Of a stretch of 64,000 bases of DNA, positions 45,311 to 57,453 are shown piece by piece. The stretch's first letter is position 1, and each line of letters opens with the position of its first letter. Origin of the DNA: Ptychodera flava (lineage: Eukaryota > Hemichordata > Enteropneusta > Ptychoderidae). Location of the stretch: assembly GCF_041260155.1 (NCBI RefSeq), contig NC_091942.1, positions 2,406,001-2,470,000 of the forward strand, written 5' to 3'. The notes under the pieces were generated by a model. It ran no database searches. It worked only from the letters and a program-made list of their open reading frames with translations, and was not told the origin of the DNA. Made by a program: the position numbers and the translations under genes.

Positions 45311-48300
45311 CGTTATTGTGATCTTCAGATGAGAATGGTCAGCTATTTGACGTGGCAAGATGTTAGAGGCTAGTACTGAGTACATTTTTCAGTATTTCCT
45401 GATTAAAGATTGATATACTTGCCTGATCATTCATGAGAAACGTCTGCTTTCTATATTCTACATTGTATAGGTTACCGATTGGGGAAAATGTGTAAAGCAA
45501 GCTAATTCTGATTCTATAAAGTTTAAAACCAGTGGAATGCCTTGACAACAAACCAATCTTTTATTGCAGGAAAATAATAATAAATAATAAATGTGAATAA
45601 ATGTATGTCTGTCGGTATTTTTTCGTTTTCAAAAAATGTAATCTTCATTGAAATCAGTGAACTGGGATATAAGTTTTGGAATACTGTCTCAGATTTCTGT
45701 TCCTTTGAGTTTTTATACAAAAAAAATCTGAAAAAAATACTCCCCAAGTGCCACCAAATAACACCATTTTAATCTCTATTTTTCAAAAGCTCCAAAGGCA
45801 GGAGGGGGGACATCCCCTTCCTGACCTCCCCCCATTGCGCGGTCGCTTGTGGTGCTTTCGCACCACATCTTCGCCCTCTTGTAAAAACATCCTACGGAGA
45901 ACACTGCATGTCATCAGAGCACTGGATAAAGACCTGTACATCAGCCCCTGTCACAGCAATGGAACCTCTTTCCGACACAGACCTGTACCACAGGGTTTAA
46001 TCAGGGTCTGTACAGGGTCTGTCACAGAAGCAATCCATTTTACTGTATAGATATTTAACTTTCTCAATTTTTTCTTTTTTTGGGGGGGTCACTCAAAATT
46101 TCTGTAGCAGAGAGGGGGGTTACTCAAACACGTCATGGTTGGCAGAGGGGGTTACTCGAAATTTTGGAGTTTCTAAAGCAATTCCTCCGACCCCCCCCCC
46201 CCCCAGGCCGTAAATAATGACGGCTTTCTAAGCGTCCATGCCTAGGCCCCCCCACCCCCTCAGCGGTGCGCTTTACGCAGTCCTAAGGTCCTCGTGCATC
46301 CTTTTTTCGGTGATAACTTCATGAATTGTTTGTATTAAAATATTATGCAAATGTTCATCAATGTCGATTATTCATGTACCTCGTATCTTGTACTGCATAT
46401 CCCTTATCCGTGCTTTCTTTCCTCCAGTGAGTGCGTGTGTTGCGTACACCAGGCATAAGTTTAAGCCAAGCACAGGGGAGTCAAAATACATCCGTGGATT
46501 CCAGGGAAGGCCGATCGCAACGACATTGGACGCGATATCAACACAATAATCAACGAAAAGTTTTGAGTTTTATTTATCAGAGGGCAACATATCTGAGACC
46601 CCTTTAGTCAGTATGCAGTTGAGCAAACCACAAATGGAATTTTAGCAAACTCTCAGTCTGATGAGTGGATGCGCAGAAGGAAATTCAACCTTTAAGGAAT
46701 AAGAGATGCTTTCTTGTAAATGGAATAATCAAGACACTGCATCTACCTACTTGTACGTTTCGTTATGTGCACGTGATCAAAATAGAAATCCCAAGAGGTT
46801 TGTCCTTAATAGCGGGGCTTTGTAGATGTTACAGGCATGAGTTGTACAATCACAGAAATTCTCGTTTAGGGAAGGGACATTTTTATCAGTTTTATCTCTG
46901 AATAAATTTACTGAACACAACTTTCAAATGAGAAGAAAGGAATAAAATCACATAAAAGGAATAGCAGTCGATGTCAACTTGTCGCAAGATTTCTGCTTTT
47001 AAAAACTATATTCTCGTAATATATTTCAATTTGAAGCCGGGCATGCGCAGACACGCACACACGGTACAATAAAAATGACAGGGCGGAATGAATGAACAGA
47101 TATTCATCCTCATCGGGAAACCGCAGACAACGACGAAATGAGCTGCAAAATCAATTTTGTTGGAAAACGAGATTGCATATTGGCTTCATTGATGATTTTT
47201 CCCAAAATAATGAAAAATTGATGTGATTCACGATTTTGATGGATGTAACGATACTCGTTTAATGCTGGTAGACAATATTACTCTCTCCATAAGCAATACA
47301 ATCACACGTGCATAACATAACCGATCCATTCTTAATAAGGTTTGATACACGCTCTATCTGTATCCCAACTGTTTCTGGTTATTTATACAAATTTTATCGA
47401 TTTCACGAGAATAAACTTATTTTTGGATTATTTATCACCTTTCCTCCGGCGATAATCTTTCCTTTTCATTCCTATAAAAACTCCAATACCCGTTCCAACG
47501 CTCGACTATTTTGCTCTTTTCGCCGTGGTTGGCCATGGGCTATATTGAATTTATCTAGCGCCGAAGTCAAAGCTATGTAAGAGGATGTGCAGATTTGTTC
47601 ATAAGGGGATTTTAACGGGTGTGCAACCCTCTGTTTTTCAAGAAATCTATTCAAGCGTGAATAATCATACAAAGAAAACATTTTATCAACAAAATATAAG
47701 CAAATTATGCATTGTTATGTATATTGGCCATCCCTCTATTTTTCCCAACCGTTGAGAGCACTGATGATGGGAGTTGATATCTCGAACAAGAGATAGTGCG
47801 TGGAGATAAGGTTTTACCATGCCATATTTGCACAGCTTTTAACGGAGGGCAGGTTTTCTTGAAATCCTATACCTCTGTGTTTTTCTCTTTATGATCATTT
47901 TCGTCATTCTTCCGGGTATTTTGAGGATTCTGGAGCGGACTGAGTGGCTCTATAATTTCTGCCGTGAAACGTTATCTGAACAAAGCATTAACCTACTGTG
48001 AGCTGATTCTAAAAGGCATATTACACAATACGGACGACATTTGAACAGATGACGGATATTGAAATAAAAAATGACTCTTTTTCCAAAACTGAAGATGAAA
48101 ATGAAAGCTGCCTAGTTTTCGACTGGCGACAAATTAGGTACGGCGCCAAACCATGCTTCCAGACATCTATACAGACAGCCAAGTGACACTTTGAAGCTAA
48201 TTCCATTTTCTCGATCGAATCGGTCACTCGAGTACCTCAGAAACAAAGCTGGAAAAATCTGCTTGGCGATGCTGTGCGCTTTGATACAGTTTGTGTCTGA

Positions 48301-49010
48301 CTGGGTGTACCATGTAAACTTGAACGCTCTGGGGTTGCTAGATTGAATATCCATGTATCTCGAGGGTGGTGCACAATCCCTTACGTCGCATTACCATATT
48401 GCTTCTATTTGAAAATCTCTCTTTGCCAACAATAATGAATAAACATGCCCCCGGGCGGGGGAATCGAAGCAGTGTGGCTAACAAGAAATTCAATTATGTT
48501 TCTATATTCTGTAGTGAAGCAACCATGCTCATGTGCTATGTGATACAAAGCGGAATATCATAGCATCATCTTGCATTGCAACTTTCCTGGACAGAAAATT
48601 AGTTCTACACTGTAAATGTGTAGTGCATGGTGGTCAACGATTCTCAAGTTTGAGTTCCTTCAAGGACTATGGCGCAAGCATTACCTTCGTCAACCAGAAA
48701 CTTTGATACGGTGAAAAGTGCGACAGTAAAAATTGTCAAGACGACCTTATAGCAGCACTCAATACTGTGTGTAAGCTAGTTACATTTTTTTTCAAAGTAG
48801 TATTTAAAAAACAAACAACGGTACCGTACTTAACATTCATGCCAAAAGGACTTTCACATTTATAGCATTTCCATTTACTGTCGAATCGACTTTATCACAG
48901 CACAAAAACCAAAAAACAGTCCAGTCGACACCGCATCATGTCTAGTTCAGAGTAATGTAACAAAACGTGGCATATGCAAAAATTACCCAGGTAGAATATT
49001 AACTGACATT
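45311..49010. other. Gene-poor stretch
   Basis: No supported gene. 46080-46260 is G/C-run rich, with three imperfect repeats of GGGGTTACTC-type sequence ending in a run of 14 or more C near 46191-46204. Remaining frames are short, without domains or splice context. Confidence 0.45.
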
Positions 49011-49196
49011 ATGACTGTCACCTGTTCCAATTTTGCCACAGTTACCATGGAAAGAGAAAATCTAACCAATCACAGATTTTAAGAGGGTGGCCGCTTTTTA
49101 AAAACAGCGCCCTCAATTGGGCATTTTGAATACCAAGTAACGCCCCTCTGACCGTATATGGGCATAATTAGATTACTGGTGACTGTATGCCTTTAA
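49011..49196. mobile_element. MITE family A, copy 2
   Basis: Same orientation and landmarks as 42934-43129, about 90 percent similar by eye, ending GACTGTATGCCTTTAA. Confidence 0.8.
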
Positions 49197-49545
49197 GATG
49201 TCTAGATTTGTCCTTCCAATTATAACAGTACTATGTTGACAACTTGAATATATTTACCTCAGCCAATAAACATTAGTTAGGCAAATTATGTTCAATTATT
49301 CAAGCCACACCCACCAAATTAATATAAAGCCTTTTGCCCACAGTTAGTGTACCAAAACCTCTCCCCATTCGACAAACGACAAAGTCAGGCAGACACACGG
49401 ACACCCACTTGTAGTGTTTGTCGCAGTCGCATGCATTGTATTGCATCATTAATTCAATGCGCGGGAGCGAACAACAAAATCAACTGTATAAGTACATGTA
49501 AGAACAAGGCAATGATCAAGATTATGATTACGTGTTTCCTGTTAA

Positions 49546-49897
49546 GGTAGAACGCACCTCGGGGACAGACATTCGGACTCTCAAACTTTTACAATTCTCT
49601 TCTGATATACCACATGTTGGGGATCATTTTAAAACTCTTGGTGAAAGAAAACTTTTTACCGGCTTAGTTTTTCGAAATTAATTTTTTTTTATTTTTCTCC
49701 ATAGAGTTAACACAGGGATGGCGGCCATTTTGAATTTCTAATATCGGTAAATCTTGGGTAATTTGTTTCTCTAGTACCAAAATTTGCACGGTGAACCCCT
49801 ATTTTTATTCTTGATTTTGAAAGAGAATGATTGAAAGATCCCTTGAGGAAAGTTAGAGCAAAAGTTTAAGTCTTTCACTTTCGAGGTGCATATTACC
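49546..49897. mobile_element. 352-bp TTAA-flanked MITE, family B
   Basis: TTAA at 49542-49545 and 49898-49901; ends GGTAGAACGCACCTCG (left) and GGTAATATGCACCTCG (right, reverse-complemented), 13 of 16 identical. The inner segment GAGTTAACACAGGGATGGCG and CCATTTTGAATTTC recurs in fragments at about 34889-34922 and 17803-17832, so the family is dispersed through GNPTG and METTL23 introns too. Confidence 0.65.
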
Positions 49898-50305
49898 TTA
49901 AATATAATTTTTTCCCATTTTGAATTTTCGACAATGATTATTTTTTGTTCACGTTTTCAAACAATTACAGTTGTATCTAGCAGATGTATCACCTAAGTGG
50001 TGTGTCATCAATTAGTGTTTTCTAGAAGCATTTATTGGTCAAGTAATGCTGTCAGCAATCATTCGATTCCTGTGTGTTTGTTTTATATTCCAAGGGTTCT
50101 GCACAAGTGGTTTTGAGGGATAGGCACTCCTCTGTGTTCTTGGTAATCTATTCAAATGTTGATAACCAAACAAGGGAATACATTTCCACAACAAAATAAT
50201 CTACAAGCTGTTAATTGTTGTGCCATTTATTTACACCCCCACTCTCACAGCTGTGGAGAATACTGATTCCAAAGAAGTACTATCGACCGTTCAAGGTACG
50301 GTAAT

Positions 50306-50492
50306 AATACAGTCACCTGTAATCTAAATATGCCCATATATGGTCAAAGGGGCGTTCCTTGGTATTCAAAATGCCCATGTGAGGGCGCTGTTTTTAAAAA
50401 GCGGTCACCCGCTTAAAATCTGTGATTGGTTAGATTTTCTCTTTCCATGGTAACTGTGGCAAAATTGGAACAGGTGACAGTATACCTTTAAA
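50306..50492. mobile_element. MITE family A, copy 3 (opposite orientation)
   Basis: Reverse complement of copies 1 and 2, starting ACAGTCACCTGTAATCTAA and ending GGTGACAGTATACCTTTAA. Confidence 0.8.
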
Positions 50493-52727
50493 GGCCCATT
50501 TGCTGTATCTTTTTCCGCATTTTTTATGATAAGATGGTGTGAGAGCAACTTACATTAAACTGCTCACTGCAATGTGCCCACAGAACATTTCCAAACATTG
50601 GCGACGAAGCACGACGTAGATTTTAACAACTTATTAACTTTGTGACCAGCAATTCAATATTGCCGCCCTAGTTGTGCCTGAAATTTAATTAACCAAACCG
50701 TTTACCAAGGATTGAAATAATAACATTTCAAAATCAAAATGAAATAAAACATACCTTGGGAGATAAGGAGGGGTATCATTGTAAGTGAACTGCAAAAGAA
50801 AAGATTAGATTAATGGGGTTTTAACGTTCCTACAATTGGAGCTCAATACTCAGGTAACAGTAAGAATAAGTGGTACACATAAAACAAAGTCTGTTCGTCT
50901 TACGTGCAGCGATTTACAAGTGCGCGAAAGGTTGATAGAAATCGCCGATAATTCCGACATTTTCGAGTTTACAATATTCCACTATGCGACACACGTAGTC
51001 TTAACGTACTTTTTAGGGTTTACATTCAGCAAGCATGGAATTTTCGTATCGATAATTAGGTAACAGATAAAAGGTAGATTCAGGCAATGCAATCCGTAGA
51101 TGGGCACGGCAATTCATTTCCCAGGCCAGTGTGGCACTCCGATTTTATCTCGTCTGCTTGCACTCTATGCAACCAGACTGGCGTTCAATGGATCCATGAG
51201 TGTCGTGTGGCAACACGGGGCGCGGCGCTTCTGTCCGGATCACACGGTGAGCATGCTCTTCTGCTGATCACCATCGACCGCAAAGATTAAAAGACAGGAC
51301 TGTAATTACTATAGCACTTCAACAGCTTGTTAACAGTTATATATCCGACAGACATTTGACAACACTGGGAAAAGTAATCAGCTGCCAAGAGAACGTTGTG
51401 GTCGAGTTCGTTGAAGCTGTAATAACAGGCAATTTCGGACCCTATTTGTCCGTCAATCCCAAAGTAGAGCGTTGCTATTGGAAACAAGTACTACTATCAT
51501 GCATTGGTTCCTGTTCGAAAAAGTATGTACTGGATCTGTATTATGAGCGAGGCTCAAAAGTTTGTCTAGGGTCAGCATCGTCGAAGTATTATAATTTTAG
51601 GTATTTTTCGAAGCTTCCTCGAACAAGCTGTCGTCTTTGCTCTGTCTAGTACACTAAGCTACAACTCTTTACATTACCTTATCCTCTAATTAGTGCGTTT
51701 TGTTGACACGATCAGTCTCCTGAATGCACTGTTTGGTGTGTGTAGTATTGTGTTGGTTTGTTTCAAGTTTATGCATGCAATGACTGTAGAGTATTCGTTG
51801 CAGTGATTCGACACAAACGAAATCGATGGAAATTTTGAGGAGCAGAGTTCACTTCATGTACAAAATAAAAACACTGAAGACCCCCGTAAGTATAGAATCC
51901 GGTCGTGGTACTGCATTTCTTATCGGTGATACCTGTCGTAGCTGCGACAGTAAGGTCCGACGAACCACTGTGCGCAGACTCAGAAAATCCTCGGCTGGAG
52001 TCGGTGGAAGTCTTTCAGCAAAGAGCTAAAATAGAAAAATGAAAGCGTGATTATGACACACAAGTCAACTAGAGTAGAGCGGCATTCAAAATTTCGAAAG
52101 CTAATTTGAAGAGCTTACGAAATTAGGATGATGTAATTCGCAGAGTTATCATGCAATACATTGAAAATGAAACATTTACAATACCAGCTCATGGAAAGAG
52201 TAATTCAAGGGTACTAAACGTGTCATAAAGGAAAGCTTTAGACTTTCACTGTTTCACAAAAAGCAGAAAAAGTTCTGATTGACTCCAGCAAAGTTAATCC
52301 CTTATGAAAATGGTCTTCATTTTAAATTTCCAAACATTTGCTACTGCTCTTCCTAAATAACTTTGTTAGCCTTGACGTAACCGCGGTCACGTGACCGTGA
52401 TGGGCTTATAAGTCATCCTCCAACCATTAACGATCAAAAGCCCCAATAGCCGAATCTTCTGCCATAGTTTCTCACCACCACTTCTTTTTGCGTCATCCCA
52501 GGGTGCATTGCAAACTCCAAATGTCGTATCAGTGCGACAAAGCATTCAGTATTTTCACCTGGTAACAAATAATGGCCGACATTTTCTAGACGCCGTATTT
52601 TCAAAACTACCACGCGTTTGCTGCAAAACGTATATTCAAAGGGATCAATTTATTATAATTCTTTAGAGTTGATTTTGCTTAGCATAATCGGCCTTGCTTT
52701 CGTCAAGTGTACTTTGACAGCAATATT
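50493..52727. other. Non-coding stretch with scattered short frames
   Basis: Plus-strand frames at 50836-51290 and 51356-51649 have ordinary composition but no domain I can name and no convincing start or splice context. Nothing else seen. Confidence 0.4.
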
Positions 52728-52946
52728 TTAGGATGGCTCGTATGGCATTTCTGCATTCAGATCACCTGGTTGATACATTTCCGTACACATGTAATAATGA
52801 GAGAACACACGTCTTGTGGTGAGCTCAATTACATCAGGAAACCTCTTCTCTAGAATCGAGCAAACGATGTCAAAATGTAGACCAATGCGTTTGGCAACTT
52901 TCTGAGCAATTTTGGGGGGGTCAAACCACCTTCGAAACTCAGACAT
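52728..52946 (-). CDS. Hypothetical small protein or terminal exon, 72 aa
   Basis: ATG-initiated frame MSEFRRWFDPPKIAQKVAKR continuing into two predicted helices (FDIVCSILEKRFPDVIELTT) and a Tyr/Met-rich, Pro-containing end, with stop TAA at 52728. The balanced charged/hydrophobic pattern looks protein-like and is not explained by a repeat. The frame stays open for eight residues upstream of the Met, so a spliced upstream exon is possible. I do not recognise the family. Confidence 0.3.
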   Translation of the reverse strand: MSEFRRWFDPPKIAQKVAKRIGLHFDIVCSILEKRFPDVIELTTRRVFSHYYMCTEMYQPGDLNAEMPYEPS

Positions 52947-55274
52947 CGCCTGTGGTATCTTGTAAGATCTCAACTCTTGAGAGTCAGCAGTTCAAATGGT
53001 GACTCGCTTTCGCTAATTGGTCTAAGTTTGTTGCCATGAAATTTCCCTGACGTCACTTCCCTGGAGGCGCTATTCATCGACATGAGGTCTCGATCTGGGA
53101 TTCGTTGATGAAATTAAGCGTTTGCTGTAGTGCCGTGGGCACTTTAATTTTACTCGTTTCAGCGTGTAAGTGGTTATGTCAGGATTTGGTTAATTCGTGG
53201 CTGATTGATCACTGGCCATCGGAGATTACTGAAACGGTAACTACATGATGGCAGTCTTTATTTGTTTCGAACAAATTGCTGTTGCAAACATATTCAAGAG
53301 TGCAAAGTCGCCTTCATAAATCAACACTCTTGTGTTAAAACCATGAATGTTTACAAAAGTTGAATTTAGCCCTAGACACATTACATGATTAGGCAATTGG
53401 TAATCCGTCTACCATAGGATGTTTTATAGGTCAGGTAGGATATAACATGAGAAAATTACAGAAAGTTACCCTTAATCTTTATTGATAACCGATATATTGA
53501 GGCATTTAAGACCAGAAGTCGAAGCAAAATTGCCGCAGGCTTTTAAATTTGTATAGCGATGGCAATAAATTATACCGATATATCTGAACGTATTTAGCAT
53601 TCCCACTGATAGTATGTATACAGTGTAATGGCTGAGCGACTGTTGCCAGAAGCTGTACAATAATTTTTCACAATCCCATTTCCATGTCAGAGTCATCGAT
53701 AAGTCACTGCAAATGAGACAGGTCGACGTTCGGGAACCTCAGGGAGAACAGAGAGGAGTTCTCATGGGAGTGCGGTAACACCGGCTGCGACGAAACGACA
53801 CAATCCGCTGTGGACTCAGGGGAAATTGCGACCGCCGTATTCACTCTTAAAGGACAGGTACAGATCAGAGTGTTGAAAATGCACGGCTCATCTGTTTTTA
53901 CTCTATAGATCGTGAGAGACGGCAAATTCTTCATTGTCAACGTCACCAGGTTTAGCCGTACGCAGCTGTCTAAATAGCTATTCAGGTGTCGGTGAAGGCA
54001 GATGCAGAAATAATGGTGCATATTAAAGCTGCATTCAGGACAAAAATATGCATAATTGGTCATCAAATCGATTTTAGAGATGAACACAATTGACAGTTAC
54101 ATGTCATCGTGACTGTCAGTGCATGCCTGCGACACGGTACAGAGCTCCAGTCACTGTCTGTCGTAGGACAATGTGTGACGCTCTCACCGTTAAATCAAAA
54201 TGCAGTAAATTCTACAATTTTTTGGCATACCACAGAAAGTCTTTGTTTTCAGGTCTTCTTAACGATATCACAGAGAGAGCAAATGCAACATCTCCCATTA
54301 TCAGTCATAAAATATCTTTGATAATCATTGCATACCAATACAGTATCACTGGAAATGTCCAGACTGAATCGCGGCATAGGCACAGAATATAAAGGACTTT
54401 ATTGAATATTTAGAGTCTTCGCTTGAATCAGAACAATTTCCAGTTTTTAAAAGTTAAATTTTGGAAAAATACAAGGACGGGAAAGTGTTTAAGCCATCCA
54501 CAAACACCTACACATTATCTGTTACTATACACAGTGTTCAGGGGTAAAGTTACCCTACAGAGAGCGGACAGCGGACGGCAATAAAGCTGGGAGATATTAC
54601 AAAAGCGCTTAAGAGTATTCAAAATAATCGTTGTGAAGTCACACTATTGAACACATAATTAAACGTTAGATGACATTTGTCTGCTTTGGCGTGCAAGAAT
54701 AGACTTATTCCCACCTTAATCATCAGATGGATTGCAGTTGATTGCGGTAAATTGAATCTGGTGGAAATTTCCAACACATCTCACTGACATGGCCATCATG
54801 ACTTGTTCGTCTAGATTATGCCTAATACAACTCTATCTAGTACAGCCGGAAATGGGATCTGAGTGAGACAGACATTGCCATGGTGACGTCAGCAAACCGG
54901 AAAATGGTTAAGGAAAAAGGTTGAAGGGAATTGATGGCCATTGTGAAGCTCATTTTTCGAGATTGACTCCTGAACTGTGTTCAGATATAGACGACTCCTC
55001 TCGATTCTGTGTGGTTCAGCAGATAATTGGGACAGCAGGAATTAAATTGTTTTTTATTAAACGTGTTGTAACTAACGATAGCGAATCAATATTTCTAGGA
55101 ATTAAAAGCTGTATAAGCTGGTGCAAGCAGTCATGACGATAAAAGCTTCAGCTGTCCCTTTCCAATATTGACGTGCAAGATAGAGAATTCTATAAAGTGC
55201 TGTTATTAACCATACTGTAACAAACAACAAGTAGGTTTATTGGCGATAATCTTAATCTAGAAACACACTCACGC

Positions 55275-55278
<4 letters not shown>

Positions 55279-55357
<79 letters not shown>
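55279..55357. repeat. (AG)n microsatellite
   Basis: About 39 uninterrupted AG dinucleotides. Confidence 0.97.
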
Positions 55358-55360
<3 letters not shown>

Positions 55361-55742
55361 TCAGGATTGAAGTGACTTAACTATAATGTCATGTTTATTG
55401 TAAGGCGAAAATCAACTGATGAAATGAGATCGTTTGCTCAAAGTATTTAACGTTTCTCTTACTAAAAAGTAAGCCAAGTGAGTATCTTGAGTATCTTCAG
55501 CTGCTGAAAACTCCTTTTACAGGGCACTGTCACCGTTATATATCGACATAATTGAACTCTATCACGCTTTGCTCTTCTATATTTTGAGTGTTTAATGTTC
55601 ACGTGTGTGAGTATTATCGCTTTAAAACTCAGTTTTTCAGAGTACAGGTTAAATTAACATCTGCGAAAAGATATTCGACAAGGCATCATGCAACAGGGTC
55701 AAGGGCATTTGAAGGACAAAATTAACAACAGTCTGGGCAGGA

Positions 55743-55759
55743 TAAACATTTGTCAAATT

Positions 55760-55819
<60 letters not shown>

Positions 55820-55838
55820 ATAAACAGTTGTCGAAAAT

Positions 55839-55898
<60 letters not shown>
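55743..55898. repeat. Duplicated unit with two long (TA)n tracts
   Basis: TA tracts at 55762-55817 and 55841-55898 are each preceded by GATAAACA, TTGTC, AAAT and CTTATATA-like sequence, so a unit of about 80 bp has been tandemly duplicated with its microsatellite. Confidence 0.9.
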
Positions 55899-55900
<2 letters not shown>

Positions 55901-57453
55901 GCACCATGAGTTGTAATTAAAAATAGGCCCATTTTGAATTTTTACAGCTAAACGTTTCTGTGCTTTAACCCATTAAATAGTGTTTGTCTTGCTATAGTGC
56001 ATGAATCGATTTACTACCTATGGTGACCTATTCCTCTAGCTCTGGAGAGAAAGGTAAACAACATGTAAATTGTAGTGTTATTCTAGACACATTTCAAACT
56101 CGCGGGAGCTTTTGCAGTGAGGTTTGAAAGTTTATATATGGATTATGTTGCATACTGTTGAGAACATTGATAAATAGGGTACCTAGCATATCATATTTGC
56201 CTTTATTATTCTACTAATAGCGTCATTATCGGGTTCACTGAATATCTTGAAATTCAAGGAGCTAAAACGGATGACTTTACGCTGATGTAGTTGTGATTTA
56301 GACTTGTTCAAATTTGTTTTCATAGAATGCAAAGTCACTGTACTTTCATCACCATTAAATTCTACACCGAATACACAGCCGATTTATTTCCATTTCCGTT
56401 GAATTTTATCGAGTCATGATGGAGTCGGCCGACAAAAATAGATTTTTCTCACTCACCATCGACATAAACCATTTCAAACTCGTTCATGCAAATCTTTTGG
56501 AAAATAAATATGTTGCTAAAGCAGACTTTCAATGATAGTTCTTAATCTACAATACGTAAAAATAAGCATTTATAATTATAATCATCTGTTGAATTATTGA
56601 TTCGCAATTGTTTTAAGCGGAAAAAGATGTCTTTCAATGGTGAGTTGTTATTAGGACACCAATATAATGTAGGATCACGAAAACCCTGTTTACACACAGC
56701 CACTTTACTATCGACCGTTTCGCTGATGGTTCTATTCCTGGAGGCGAGGCATTTCCAACACAGGACGTGTACTCGGTGTTTGTGGAATTCCGTTCAATAC
56801 GCTGTATACATTTAAGGGCACCTTTAAGTATTGAATATCACGGAAGAAACTTCACTGCAGTCAATAGATATTGATGTGTCAGTAAGCAGAACGGATGTAC
56901 ACGTCTAGAAAGAGTGATGTTTCTTTAGCAAGGGAGTGAGTAAAATTTAGTGACGAATCGGATCCATGTGACAATTTATTGCTTAATAAGTCGCTCTTCA
57001 ACAAGACAGATAACGGGAAATAGCGGGAAGGGAATACAAAAAAGACCCGTGCGGACAAGACACTGAATAGTTATAGATTAATATTTTCTATTTAATGTGA
57101 CTGAACAAGAAGTGTCCTTGATTCCCAACATGGGACATTACAACACATGGAGTACACGCTGTAAATTAAATGCGTATAACAAGGTAATAATGTCATATTT
57201 CAATGGTGTGGGTATGCAGAGTATTGGTAGCACCCCTCTATCTCAATTCTATTGCTATGACAAGTGTTATAATTGCCACTGACAGATTACATGCAGTAAA
57301 GCATAGAATTTTTTATGGATATCACCTGCACTCTTTTGAAATGTTCAAGTGTCCACTTTAGAGAGGAATACAATAAAATCTTGATAGCTGTTTCATTTCG
57401 TGTCTTGCCTGACTTGGAAGTTTGCCTTTCATAGGCAAGCAGCGACCATCAGT

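Larger units (their letters stand above)
52947..57453. other. Gene-poor stretch with long microsatellites
   Basis: Contains the GA and TA tracts listed separately. A minus-strand ATG frame of 127 codons at 53704-54087 and plus frames at 54090-54392 and 54921-55136 lack domain or splice evidence. The part nearest 57453 probably includes the 3' UTR of the SBK1-like kinase. Confidence 0.4.

Noticed and set aside
53704..54087. 127-codon minus frame starting with ATG
   Set aside because: No recognisable domain, unremarkable composition and no splice support; could be coding but not supportable.
55688..55909. Frame rich in IYIYIY
   Set aside because: Translation of TA microsatellites.
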